35,475 nucleotides of DNA from Ectocarpus siliculosus (GCA_000310025.1 FN649727.1:4106585-4142059); one strand, 5' to 3'; positions 14,380-26,190 are shown, counted from the stretch's first letter. Notes: generated from the letters alone by a model not told the origin. Program-made: numbers and translations.

Positions 14380-17300
14380 GTGCGTAGCTGTGTTGTTCCT
14401 CGCGTGGGAAGGTGCCACTGCTGTTGCTGCTTCGTTCGCTGCTGTTGGTGGTGCCACAGCAGTAGTAGCGGCAGTGCACAGCTGAGTTTCTTGTGGTTGA
14501 CGTTCGCCGTTCCTGTTGGCCAGAAAATTAGCCGCCGACAAGTTGAACCTGACGTTCGACGTTCGGGACAGATGACACACCTGCTGCAAGAACCACAACA
14601 CACAGTGCAGGCCACGGGGCAAGCAGGCACGGGGTGGTGATGGGGATGGAGAGGGAGGAGAGGAGCCGGGTGAGATACTCGAAGCGAGATGACGGGGGTA
14701 CCCAGACGCAGGTTTCGCGGAAAACGTTCATCGAAAAGGAGCATGACATCGATGACATGGTGTGGGCTGCAAGCTGTTCGAAGTTCGAAGGTTCGAAATC
14801 CACCAATCCGTGCAAATATGACCCAACAAAACACCCCGCCGTTTGACCCGGTGTGAGCTGTATACAGCGCGACAAATCGATATTTCAAAAAGAGCGAGAC
14901 AGGAAGCGAGAGCTGCACCAACCTACAGCAACGACATGACAGGCAAGCCCGGCAACGCTGCATGGGCGTTCGGGAAAGCACGTGGTGACGCACAGCGCCG
15001 GGCCACAACCAGGGGTCGTTCGTGCGGATAAACGTCATGCATTTTTAAACACCGAGAAAAACGGCCCGCGAAAATTATCCGACGCTGCGTCTTTTCCACG
15101 CCGCACGCCGTTCACCACTCCCACCGTCATGGCCAGGAGCGGCTCGCCTTCCTGTAGGGGGCTCACCTAGATGCTTGGCTTCTTTGTGTTGTCCAGGATG
15201 TAGCGAGGTTTGATTTGGTTTGGTTCCGCGCTGATTTGGTTGGTGTCTTGATGGAAGATGTGAAAGTGATGTGGATGTGTGTGCAGCGCGCAAGTGCAGG
15301 CGAAAAGTGGCACTGCTGAGGCACTGAGCTGGCGCGCTGACTTCAACATTTTTTTTTCTTCTCGTAGTTGCCCCGCACTTTTGCCGAACAAGGCAGCAAG
15401 CATGCCTCTCTCCCTTTTGTGGGGTGCGTTTTAGTCAGTGTTTGCGCACGATTTTTTCTCCGGGAGTACAGCAGTATTGTATGGGTAGATGCGTAGGACT
15501 ACACTTGTAGCTCCTCCCTGTTTGGCACGCGCACACACAGCTTATGTGCGAATATATACGGTCGACTGCAGTCAGTGACAACCAACCACGAATGGCTGCA
15601 TGGACAAGGATCCCGCGCGGTTCAAGATTCAGAGATGACGGCAGACAGCCGTGCGTGCTAGGGCTGAACCTGAACCGACCTCGGGGGCTGAAAGCGCAAT
15701 TACAGCAGTACGGAGGAACTACTCTCATTTCATGTTTGTTTATAGTTGTCTTACGAAACACGCCGCTGCGAGCGTACTTCGGCCGTAGTACCAGGCAGAG
15801 AGAGCTGACGGCCGAACATATGCAACACGCGCTCTCCTCATGTCCACATGTATGCCTACTCAATGAGGAGGGAAAAACACGCGCATCAGTTCGCCTTGAT
15901 GGAAAGCTATTCGATGTTGGATGACCATGGTCCCACCGTCCGTGTTGTGCCAGGAAAACAGCAGCGATATTCGAACGGAGCCCTTGCGAAAAGTGTTGCT
16001 ACTGGTACGTACTTCGAAGTAGAAGAGAATCCCACACGATGTTGCACTGTACTTCGAAGTAGACGAGAATCCCACGCGAGATGTTCCACTGCCGCACAAT
16101 GCGACCATCACTCAACATTGTCGCTCGCCACTCAAGCAATACACAGCAAGATGTGCACAACATTAATCTGCACAAGTGCGCCCGTGCCATCGCACTGAGG
16201 AATCCCGGCATACGGTTTGAGGAACGGAAGGCGAATACATCGGATAGTCTACTGTTAAATCCAGTACGCATGTATGGAACAAACCTGCCTTCTCCTCAAA
16301 AACGCGTGCGACACTTAGCTGTACGTAGTAATCCATCTAAGCAACGACCCTAGGCATGTCGATATATACAGAACGATCAACCCATCAGTCGAGGTCCAAG
16401 CGACACTCGCAGACTTGATAACTACCTTACAGACAGGTACACCCTCCCGTGCACAGTCCGGGTAGACCACGATCCGCCTCATCCTTTCTCTGCCTCCAAG
16501 ATAAAGTTCATGATCTGGTTACCGGAGCCCACAGAAAAGACTCTTTTGAAACCCCGGGTTCACGGACTCCGTTGCACTGCCCACACAAGGTTCCCCCAAG
16601 TCGAAGACTATTGTAACTCCGTCGGGACGCTGGGAGGTGGGGGGGGGGGGGTCCCGCCGTCGCCGGCCAGCAATTTGGTGCCGTGCTCCATGCTCGTCAC
16701 TCTTTCTGTCTTGTGAAGCTCTCTTTGCGTTGTCCTCCATGCTCGCCACTATTTGCTTGCTCCGTACCCATGCTCTCCACTAAAGCATGCTCTGTGCATC
16801 ATCGGGAGGACACGCAAGCACCCTCGTCACTCCACGGTGGTGCATGTCTCTTCACAACGCCTGCTGTATGAACTGCGAGCACGCCATCGCGTCAAAAGAA
16901 AGTGGGTGGAGCGGCGGGAGGGGGGGGGTCACAAATGAGGCGTGGTTGGTAGGGATAGTCAGTGGGATAGAATCCCGTCCGCGAGAATAACTAAGCGTAA
17001 GCGGTCCGCGAAAGGAATACGCCAGTGTCTCCTTCCCGGATTGGTTTAAGATTAGCACGATATCCTGTATGCTTACGACGCTTGCAACAGGGCGGTGATC
17101 GCCTGATGGTTCTCGGGATTCCACGGACAGAACGTACACTTCCGCCCAACGCGAACTCACGGCTACTCAAACAAAGAGAGAAGCGACACATGTGCCCCAA
17201 AAGGAAAGCTGAAAAAACCTTGAGCACACATCAAATGGAACGGGGTTGCTGCGCGCCTCTCGCTGCAATATGCATAGCATTCCAACATGCGCCCAAGATC

Positions 17301-17637
17301 ACGTACAGCAGTCAACAGCTTCCGAAACGGCGAACAAAGTTGTTGGATTCAATCTGCTCTCCGTTCCAAAATAGATCACATGAACGTGTCGGGTATCGCA
17401 AGTCCAAGCCGTGTGTCCGCAAACAACTGCCCGTTCACGATGCAGGAGAGAGGTATGCCTCCCTGTTCATCACCGAACGGTTGGCGAACAAGTGGGCATA
17501 TGGAAATAAATCGGCAAAAAAAACGTTCAAACCTATCAACGCCGCCGACGAACAAAACTCCGCAAACCAACAGAAGAAGAAAAGCACACTAATGGTGCGA
17601 CAAGCAGCAGCGCAGGGTGTACGCACGCGCCACACAC
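14380..17637. other. Gene-poor stretch, probably including the last VOC exon
   Basis: The start region and promoter of the 13390-14379 gene lie at the left end. A CAG-rich block at 14400-14470 may be its 5' UTR. The terminal exon of the VOC gene should lie at the right. One candidate is 17208-17167 (minus) after a strong TTTTTTCAG acceptor, in correct phase but with only 13 codons. The rest shows a tandem duplication at 16009-16090, G tracts (16639-16650, 16920-16927) and no reading frame with family similarity. Confidence 0.4.
16009..16090. repeat. Two-copy tandem duplication of ~41 bp
   Basis: Copies at 16009-16048 and 16049-16090 share tacttcgaagta, itself a perfect palindrome, then agaatcccac and a gatgtt-cact end. 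They differ at a few bases and a 2-bp indel. No gene is visible here. Confidence 0.85.
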
Positions 17638-19201
17638 CTCGAAAGCGTTGCCGTCCAGGTCTCTACAAAAGAGCGCCGCCCTGCCGCTCTTGGACATGGT
17701 GTAGGTCACGCCGGCGCTGTCCAACCGACCCTTGAGCGGCCGCAGGTCCGCGATGCTGAAGGCCACGTGTCGGTCCCTGCCCCCGTGCTCTGGGCGGCCG
17801 TCGACGGGGTCTGGGTTGGGTAGCTCCATCAGATGGACCTGGGGGAGCCATCGCGGAGACGACAGTAAACATGGTGCGTTTGGGAGGGAGGCATTTAGCT
17901 ATGGGTTGGAGGCAGGCCGGTAAGCAAGCAATCAGCTTCATGAGTCAAATGGACTCCCATCAGCTCGCACCAGAGCGCCTTTTGGGTAGTCCAGATACGC
18001 CATCGAACACAGGTGAACAAATTGTGTAGCTCCGTCACCATTCAGGATGATACAAAAGAAAAAAAAAACTAACCTTCAAACACTTCAGCCGGGTAAAAAT
18101 CAACGAGAAAGACAGCAGGTACCATCACTCGAGATCCGGTGCGTGGATACACATGAGATGGTCGACAAACACGCGAGACAAAGAGACAAACAAAAACGAG
18201 AGACTCGAAAGACACATGTTCCAGAATTGCAAGAATCCGGGAAATTTTGTATGACAGGTGTGGAGATTTCACCGCCGCTGCAAATACACCAAATAGTTGG
18301 CCAGATATTGAGTGGGGAATCTTGCGGATCGTTGACCAAAATATTCGACTCTTTCAAAGCTACATACCTGTGGAGACCGCGATCGGACAGTCTTTCGACT
18401 ATCCGGTCTTCTCTCTTCGATGGCAACTCTGTTTCTCTTCCGAGACGTCTCTCTCTCTCCTTGCCAGAACCCCACGAAATAATTTTCTGCCTGCCCCCGG
18501 TAGTGGGTGAAATACCACCATGTACCGCACCACGACTTGAATCACCTCCTAACGACGGTACGTAGCCTGTGTCCTCAAAACCGTCTGTATCAAAAGACGT
18601 ATGAGCAGGCGTAACACAAGGGCCACATCCCATCACAAGCAGTATTTTGAGTAGCGCTTGTTGTACAGTCAGAAGAAATCCAAGCGCTTGCGCTGTTGTA
18701 ATAACAAACCTGGGTCGCGCCGGCTCGAACGAAGGCCCCATCGAACGGAAGCTGGGGTCGCAGGGGAGACTCATCCTCAAACCCAAACACATTTACGTAG
18801 AACTCCTTACGAGTAAAAATAGCAGTGGAGCAAGGGGGCGACGGAAAATGGGGTGGGTCACAGAGAAGTATGGGTTACGGTTCATTCAGGGGTGAACGCG
18901 GCCTCGAGCGGTGTGATGTACTTCGGCAATCACTCTCCTAATACTAACTACACATGTGCTGTAGCTGTCAGCGCTCGTTTGTGGGCGGACAAAAATGTGC
19001 ACCGTGTGTCTACTCCCTCAGCTTTTGCCGGGTATGCATGATCTATAATCTCTAATACGCGTCGTACCAAGGTGACACGAGACAGCACAGCGCACCCCTT
19101 GCGGCACTGGTATTGTGTGGTCTACAGAAGAAGCTTTACTTGTACTCAGGTCCCCCGGCCTCGTCTGAAGCCCAATCAATCCCTGTAGTCAGGTGGAGCC
19201 G

Positions 19202-19269
<68 letters not shown>

Positions 19270-19930
19270 GTTCTTGTCGTCTTTACATCATACCTGGTGG
19301 CCGTTTGTTCCGATCTATACTCTGCATGGTCGAACTGATGCGGACGCCCGGTCAGGTCACAAGGTATCTATTGTAGCAGGCAAGTCTCACCAAAAACTCT
19401 GTATGATCGTCTGCCGTCCGCAGTATCTCTGTCAGAGTCAATCTTGAAATCGTGTAGCACGCACTTTTCTGCTCTACACGGACTGCCTACCAAGCAGTGT
19501 ACCTATTGTACGAGTTTGCTATTTCACGTAAGTACTGCTGTACTGCTGTGTAGGTCACTGCTGTACAGCAGGTCAAGTACATTTATTTACATACAACAGC
19601 AGTACAGCAGGAGCTATGTACAGCAAAGTCTCCAACCACTGCAACCTGTACCTTGGACGCCTTTGTATCGCTGACCAGAACACCAGCGTGCTGTATACCT
19701 CCAAATTCAGGTGCTGACGCTTCTGTAGCACGGATCGACGATTCCCGGCGGGGTCCTCCTGCTGGAGCAGCTGCCCCCGGGTTGAGTTGCGGATGATGAT
19801 GCCTACTGCTCGCATGCGTACCGCATTTTGGTAGCATATTGCCTACTGGCTGCACAAAGGCATGGCAACACAGAGGGGCAACAACGAGAAGTAAGGCTTG
19901 GGCACCTCCTAGATAATTTTTTCGGGCCAT
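17638..19930 (-). CDS. VOC (glyoxalase/bleomycin-resistance fold) protein with plastid presequence
   Basis: Exons 19930-19652, 18805-18710 and 17838-17638 (minus) give 192 residues; all are phase 0 with GT-AG introns. Residues 4-21 are a hydrophobic signal peptide (LGGAQALLLVVAPLCC) followed by HAFVQP. This fits the heterokont bipartite plastid presequence, where Phe after the signal cleavage site is decisive; a transit-like Ser/Arg/Ala region runs to about 75. The VOC domain then starts at GIQHAGVLVSDTKASK, continues EFYVNVFGFEDE and LPFDGAFVRAG, then VHLMELPNPDP, GGRDRHVAFSI and ALFCRDLDGNAFE. The four usual VOC metal ligands are plausible at H81, E130, H149 and E192. Substrate is unknown; family members include glyoxalase I and dioxygenases. 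E192 falls at a GTGTGT donor and the terminal exon is unresolved, so the stop codon is not known. It shares a 222-bp divergent gap with the gene at 20153. Confidence 0.88.
19204..19267. repeat. (AG)32 microsatellite in VOC intron 1
   Basis: A pure 64-bp AG run. On the transcribed (minus) strand it is a CT pyrimidine tract inside an intron of 846 bp. Likely length-polymorphic. Confidence 0.95.
19536..19610. repeat. CTG/CAG foldback in VOC intron 1
   Basis: ctgctgtactgctgtgta (19536-19552) is matched by its near-perfect reverse complement at 19592-19610, with a further ctgctgtacagcag palindrome at 19558-19571 between them. The RNA could form a stem close to the first VOC splice donor (19651). 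Confidence 0.7.
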
Positions 19931-20152
19931 GACGATGGTGTGAGTGGTGAAGCTAGGACAGGCGCTGGCAGGCGACGAGCGTGGTGACATGATGAGGCAA
20001 TTCAACTCTCCGCGGGGGGTCGGCAGCCCATGTCCATTTTGGAGCTAGGGTACCCGCAATCCAATCCCAATTAGAGGGACCCTTGCATGCTTGGCCTTGC
20101 CACAGCAGACAGAGCAAAAACCGCTTCCGTGTTGTTGTGACAGAGGGAAGAG
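19931..20152. promoter_or_regulatory. Compact divergent promoter region
   Basis: Only 222 bp separate the ATG of the VOC gene (minus) from the ATG of the coiled-coil gene (plus). Both 5' UTRs and core promoters must fit here unless there are untranslated upstream exons. I see no clear TATA box. Minus-strand ATGs near 19987 and 20005 are in frame with the VOC start but would place residues before the signal peptide. Confidence 0.5.
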
Positions 20153-20469
20153 ATGGACGAGGTTCAAGAACCACCTGTTAGGGGTGCGAGCGATCAAGGA
20201 GAGGAATGTTCATCGTCTCAAGCTGAAAGTGATGGTGTTGATGAGATGGACAGCGACAGCTGCATCAACAGCAACGAAGAACCCGACGACGACAGCAGCA
20301 GCAGTAGCAGCAGCAGCGGGGCAATTATTGCAGAGGCAGTAGGTGGATCTTTGGACGCTATCCGCCTGCTAGACGAGGAGCTTGTCGAGCTGGAAAAGCT
20401 GATGAAGCTGCAAGCACGGAAAGTCGAAGCACTCGAGGAGCTGCGGCGTCAATGGCTTTCTGGCGAAAG
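20153..20469 (+). CDS. Acidic, Ser-rich coiled-coil protein, first exon
   Basis: ATG at 20153 opens 105 codons ending at a GTATGC donor (20470) in phase 2. Residues 1-60 are acidic and Ser-rich (a poly-Ser run encoded by AGC repeats). Residues about 65-105 form a heptad-like helix (RLLDEELVELEKLMKLQARK, then VEALEELRRQWLSGER). I do not recognise the family. The continuation is unclear. An acceptor at about 20662 (tttgtattttag) gives an open frame to 20893, while one at 20700 (cttgtgcag) gives LLLITTEGKTDCVRGTLNRQ and then a stop. It may instead supply the N-terminus of the propeller gene at 21538. Confidence 0.55.
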
Positions 20470-20661
20470 GTATGCGCGTGTGTAAGCAATGGATGCTGTC
20501 GGCTTTCTTTTCGTACCATGTTTTTCCTCCTGGTCGATGGGGTCGATGGCGAACGGGCATGACCGCGTGATTGCTGCGGCGCTGGACGGCTTGCGCGCAG
20601 GATGGGATGTAAAGCACCGACATACGTACTGGCAGTAGCAGTGTAACAATTTGTATTTTAG

Positions 20662-21033
20662 GCGTCGTCATCATTCGCTAAGACTTGTGCAGGCTGCTGC
20701 TGATCACTACGGAGGGCAAGACGGATTGCGTCCGCGGGACGTTGAACAGACAGCGGATATAACGACAGTACTGCTGTCCGTTGTCGGCGCAACACAGATG
20801 TGCAGGTCACTCACACGAACTGGGATATGCCGTATGGGAAAATATCGACCCCTGCATGCTCGGACGTCCCGAAGGTATGCATACCCACGTTGATTTCCCC
20901 GCCCTCGTGTCGATTGGCCGTGAATCGCGTTCCAGGAAACTTCCGAACCATGTTCCGCCGCTCGGTTCGCTGGGACGCGTCCTTGGCGACGATGGTCGCG
21001 ACGTCCCTGCTCCCACATCTGACACGCGCCAAG
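20662..21033 (+). other. Possible further exons of the coiled-coil gene, frame unresolved
   Basis: Three plausible pieces compete. One is an open frame 20662-20893 in phase with the first exon. A second is a 75-bp exon-like piece 20803-20877 with cag acceptor and GTATGC donor, reading VTHTNWDMPYGKISTPACSD. A third is a segment near 20938-21030, reading KLPNHVPPLGSLGRVLGDDG and ending at a strong GTACGT donor. They lie in different frames, so short introns, alternative splicing or a decayed gene are all possible. Transcript evidence would decide. Confidence 0.3.
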
Positions 21034-21537
21034 TACGTACCCGTTCTCCCTCGATGCCAGCGATAAGTGTAGGTAGCTGTGGAAACTGGTGGATCGATTG
21101 GCATGGCTGGTCCAAGAAGTAAAACTGAATGGTAATAGTATGTGCGGATGGTATCATAGTCCACCCAGCTCTCTCGGTACAGTGCTCGAAATTCGCAGAG
21201 ACGCGTCGTCCCCGCAACGCAGTTCTTGTTCATGGGCCATCTCGACCCCGTTGTTGCATGTCACGTTGTCCCCTTGTCACCTCCTAGCCTCTCACAACGC
21301 AGACGAAGCTATTACAACTGTGCTGCAGCGATGGCTACAGAAACAAGCCTGTTTGAAGCAATCTCGGGTGATCTTTCTTTTTCTTATACAACGTGGATGT
21401 GAGCGTACCAAATCACCCACCTCAAAAATCTCCCTACGGAAATCCAAGCAACTCTATGTCTTTCTGCCAAACGCACACGACATGTCCAGAACACCGGGCT
21501 TGGACCTAAGTGGGGAACGTCAACGCCGCCCTCACAG

Positions 21538-24500
21538 CTCCCGATCGGATACTTCGAGCAGTACATGACGCCCCACGCCAAGTTCCCGTCGAGCAGCGCT
21601 GTGGTCGCCACGGAAATGTTCTCGTTCCGCCTCAAGGGGGGCTCTTCTTCTAAGAGGCGACCTTCTTCTTCCGCTGGTGGTGGTGGTGGTGGCATCCGGT
21701 CAGGTGAGAAATATCGCACAGGGACGTTCATCGCCATCATCCCACTACGGTGCCCCGTTGGGTTACGTGAGACGAGCTTCGTCGACTTTACAGACATGTA
21801 GGGGAGCTCTTTTCAAGCTGAAGCTACGCTCCAATGCTGCCGGGCGTGGTCCCTTGTGACCCCTATCGCGTCGCCCCCCTCCCCCCCGGCACCGCAAACG
21901 TAAGGATGATGATGACCACCAGCATCTGCTTCATCCTTGTGAATCGTAGCCTGGGTCGGGGAAAACCCGGGAGGCATATCCCTCCGTCTCGCAGGTATGC
22001 GAGGTCAATGGCCTACCCGCTACGGAATGCGTTTACATGAGTACGTACCCCCCTCCCCCCCCCCTCGCAGGTTTCCTGAACGTGTTCGCGTACCTGCACG
22101 CCGACGGGATGGTGCGCCTTCGCGACACGGACGCGGAAGAGATTCTCGTCTTCGATGCGGGGCACACCCGCAGAGAGGCGTCGCCCTCTCTGACCACGGC
22201 GGACTCTTCGTCTTCAGCCACCGCCGATGCTGGATCTCTGAAAGAGGCAGCGGTATCAGCAGCGGCGACGGCGGCGGCGGAGACGGCAACGCCAGCAGGC
22301 GTAGTCGGCATGACCGCGGACTCTTCCGAGTCAGGCCCCGTGCTTGTGACGGCCGGCGCAGACGGCACCGCGCGGGTCCACGCTCTCGCGGTCTACTATC
22401 GGGGTAGGCAAGTGGCCGGGGTCGGGGTGAGAGGGGGACGCAGCGACCCCAGCGGCAGGAGGAAGAAGGCAGAGGCCAGCGATCCTAGCAGCAGCAGCAC
22501 TAGGGGTGAAGCACCTCGTCGAGGCACAGGGTCGAGCGAGAAGAAAGGCGATCACGGCGGCGATAGGCCGCACGGGTCCCCGCCGCCACCGCCGGCGACG
22601 GCGATGGGCGTTGGCGTTACCGTGGAGTTCAAGACGTGTCTGGGCTCTGCGTGCCGGAGTCCTGACGGTTTGTCGCAGCTCCGGGGGATGGGGGGTGACG
22701 GTGAGACCGTTTCTGTCGGTAACGGCGGCGGCGGCGACCAGGAGACCGCCGGGTCGGTGTCGGGAAGCTTGCCGCCGCAGGGAGAAGAAATGGCGACAGT
22801 CATCACTAGCATGGACGCGTTCTTCCACCGGTCGTGAGCAGCGTTGTCTCGGCTTGATTGTACCCCCGCTTGGAGAGTGTCTTCTTTTGACTGTATTCAC
22901 TATATGAACCCAAAAACAGCAGCAAGGTCGTTGCAGCTAATAGGTCCAACTCGTCTGGCACTTTTTTTTGTACTTTGCGTCGTTCGTTTTTTGGGCACTT
23001 TTTTCCTGGTGCTCCTTCGCTCAGGCTTGCTGTGATGCCGTCTTTATTTTTATTTTTGTTGTCGCCAACCTGCCCTTCCCTCTGGCCCCACCTTGGGGGA
23101 CCCATCGTGTGTTTCCTCCCGCGCTGCCTGCACGATCAACTAAACAACATGTCCAGGCTTGGTACAACGGTTGTGATCGCCGGGTACTCCTCCGGCGGAG
23201 TGAGCTTTTACCATGCGGGCAACGGGACGCAGCTTGCTTCTGTCGATACTGGAAGCAGCGCGGTTCTTGCCGTGAAGCGGGGCGGCCAGGCACGTTGTTT
23301 CGGCGGTGGGATCATGGTAGCGTGGCTGGTCAGGGCAGGCAACAGGGTGGAAGAGTGTGCGCTAATGTGACGCTCCTGATAAGTAACGGCATGGTTTTGT
23401 TTTGAGGCGCGGGGTGGTCCGGGATGCACTGATAGCTGGATGGAAGCTCCAATAGACCAGAAGAGCTGACAATAATCGTGCAACGGCGGTGTTCAAGTCA
23501 CCGCTTTCGTCTCAAGAGCCATCCCCCGATCATGTATGTTGCCGACCCCGCATGATCCCCTAACGCGTCCACCCGAACTACATTAACCTCTCTAAAACCT
23601 ATAACCCATCCTCTCCATCTCACCCTCCCCCCCCCCTCGGACGAACGCGTCCCAACCAACAGTCAATCGCGTTCACCGACGGAGAAGACGTACACTTCGC
23701 CAGCTCTACCAAGTTCACGAGGGCGCCGGGTCGCGTGTGTCGAGGGGGCCGCCGGAGCGGCGGCGGCGGCGGCAGTAGCGGCGGAGGGGAACCGGCCGTG
23801 GTGACCGCGCTTGCCTTCGACGCCGTGTCTACGGGGGTCCTCTACGTGGGCTTTGGGACCGGAGACGTCATGGTCCGTGCATGCGTCGTTGTTGCCCCAC
23901 CACGACTCGACCATTTTGTAAAACAGCCTCATCTATGTATCTCTCTTGTTAAGCGCGGTTGTTTAGGTGGCGTGCGAGCTTGGCAGGTGCAAACAAAAAG
24001 TTCCTCAAGCACCGATACCTACACACGGTCGGTGCCTAAGTGGTTGGTCCGCAACCCTCCCGGGCTTTTCAACCGCTGCATTTTTTGCCTCGCATTTTTC
24101 CTGGTCGTGCGCATGGCGGACCCCCCCAAAAAAACATGCGTATTTTTGATTGGGCGACCACTCCGTCATGCGTGGTATGTTTTTGATTGGGCGACACCCA
24201 CCGGTTCATCATCGAAAATCAAGAAGCACTCACGGCGTTACGGGCCTTCCGGTGTTTATAATTACAGGCTTACGACAGCAGGGTTCAAGAGATGGACAGC
24301 TCCTACGCGTGCCTGCCGTCCTACCGGCTCCCGCCGCCGCTCCCGCAGCAGCGCCCCTCGCCACACGCCGACCCAAGCACCGCTACAGCAGCCGGCGACG
24401 GCGGAAGCGGCGGTATTCTGCTCGGAGGGGGGGGGTGCGATTCAATTTCCACAGTCCGCGGGTACGCGATCGTGTCTCACGGCGGCCTGCTGTCGGTGTA

Positions 24501-26110
24501 CAACACGACCGACCATGCCGGCCGGTTGCTGTTCACGACGCACGCAACTGCTGCTGCTGCTTTAGCAGAGGGGGCGAGAACGGAGGACCACTGCGGAGCA
24601 CCCCTTTCTCCCGGCACCGAGAGCAGAGGAGGCGGTGTGGGGGCTGCCGCTCTTGCGGCGGCGGCGGCGGCGGCCCCTTCTGGTGGGAGGACGTGGTCTG
24701 TGATGTCGTCGTCGGGTAGCGGGGAGGTGCTGGTGGTGGAGGCCTCTCGTTGCTCGGCGGTGAGTCGAGGTGGTTGCCTACTTGTGTGCCCGGCACTATA
24801 GCGACGTGAACGCCTTGCGGACACGCCTCCCTTCGTGGTGTGTGTTGCGTGACGCGGACAGGGTGAGAAACACCACATGGCATCGTAGGGTCATGCAGTC
24901 CATCGCGTAATGCGGAGACGCGTTCAGAGTCTCACTAGCGTTTACCCACCAACGGTATAAAAAATTCTCCCCCCCGTTTTTTTTTGTCCCGCACGAGGTG
25001 GCCTCGTGCCTTCCGAACGTCGGCGTGACGCGGAGCGTCGTGGGTGCTCTTGACGGACCGAGCCAGCGCTTTGGTCCCTGTTTCTTTCCATTTTTTCTCC
25101 AACTTTTTCTCAATTTTCCCCTGATTTCCCCTCCCCCTTCCCCCCTGCACAGGAGGTGGTTGTCCACAGGGCGGTCCTGCCGTACGAACGGAACGGGCCG
25201 GACATGTCGTGGGTGCGATTCCCGGTCTTGTTGCTGGGGCTGTTCGTCGTGGCGATCACACAAGGTGCGCGCGCCCCGAACAAAAAAAAGCTTCTTCATA
25301 AGGTTAAGGCCGTGTTGATTCCGCTGACCAATATGCAGCAGAGGGTGTCGCTTGCACCACCGCCGCTCTTTTTTGTGTGTTTTGCTTCGAGGTATGCGTG
25401 CACACCCGACACTGAGAAGGTCGGAGGCTACTGCTGTGCAGCGGCACAGGCAGCCTCCTCGGTTTTTCCCCCAAGAGAAAACATCGGAGTATCACCCAGA
25501 CCCGAGAGTGATAGATATGAAACTACCACGTTTCAGCCTGAAATCGAGCTGCGAGTATAGCGTACACGGGGCAGCGTAAGCCTGCGAGGAAGAAGTATCT
25601 CTGTCGGTACAATCCCGCTCGCAGATCTTCACCCAGCCTGCCTGATTACCCCACCACCACTACCCTCCCCCCCGTCGCCTCCAATGCTCCCTCCACACTT
25701 CCCGCCGCGAACGTGCAACTCTTGTACTTGATGCCACAAACACGCTATTGATATACACCGAACCAGTCTACAGCAGGCGAGCGGCAAACAACGCCGCGGG
25801 CAGGACCAGCAGGAAGAAGGGGAGGAGCGGCAGCAGGGGATGGAGAGGTGCTGGCCTCAGCGACGAGGATGACGACGGCGGCGGCGGCGGCGGCGGCTTT
25901 TCGGCCGACGCCCTGGCGCAGCTTCGGGACGATCTGAGCGAGAGAACGTCGCGTCGCCGAGACTGGGGGGGTCGCCGGCTAGGGTCCGGCAGGGGGGGGG
26001 GCGGAGGCGGCGCTCGAGAACAGCTGTCGTGGTCGTCGTCGTCGTCATCGCGGTTACCGGCGCCTCGGCAGGGATACGGGGACCCTTGGGCGGACGAGGG
26101 CTCCGACTGA
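21538..26110 (+). CDS. Single-pass membrane protein with beta-propeller-like domain (7 exons seen)
   Basis: Exons 21538-21703, 22071-22833, 23157-23316, 23663-23872, 24268-24759, 25153-25264 and 25767-26110 join in matching phase into 748 residues ending at TGA. The 5' end is incomplete. Blade-like segments recur: GFLNVFAYLHADGMVRLRDT, VLVTAGADGTARVHAL, TTVVIAGYSSGGVSFYHAG, VLYVGFGTGDVMAYDSR and VRGYAIVSHGGLLSVYNT. These are the hydrophobic-strand/Gly-turn/Asp pattern of WD40 or PQQ-type repeats. Near the C-terminus one transmembrane helix (WVRFPVLLLGLFVVAIT, about residues 617-632) precedes a basic tail (SRRAANNAAGRTSRKKG), an acidic stretch and a Gly/Ser/Arg-rich end. A type I orientation, propeller in the lumen and basic tail in the cytosol, is likely; a signal peptide should sit in the missing first exon. 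Long Ala/Gly/Ser inserts interrupt the propeller. Similar uncharacterised proteins are known to me from oomycetes and plants, but function is unknown. The first exon may start upstream of 21538, since the frame remains open there. Confidence 0.75.
24141..24197 (+). repeat. Short tandem duplication in propeller-gene intron 4
   Basis: tatttttgattgggcgacca and tgtttttgattgggcgacac are spaced by a 37-bp period and preceded by related catgcg sequence. Small local duplication. Confidence 0.6.
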
Positions 26111-26190
26111 TTCTAGCGATAATTCGACGATATCCGGAAATGCGAGAAAGCTGATAAAGAAAGGGGGTCATTGGTGCTTAACGGTGGGGT

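Noticed and set aside
13126-14640. 504-codon plus-strand frame
   Set aside because: It overlaps the minus-strand RVxF gene. Its translation is Arg/Pro/His-rich and motif-free, typical of a GC-rich shadow frame.
14775-14800. B-box-like ggttcgaaatcc
   Set aside because: It belongs to a short run of gttcgaa repeats, and no A box lies at tRNA spacing.
17025-17735. 236-codon plus-strand frame
   Set aside because: Part of it lies antisense to the VOC exon, whose motifs and splice sites are convincing. The rest has no recognisable content.
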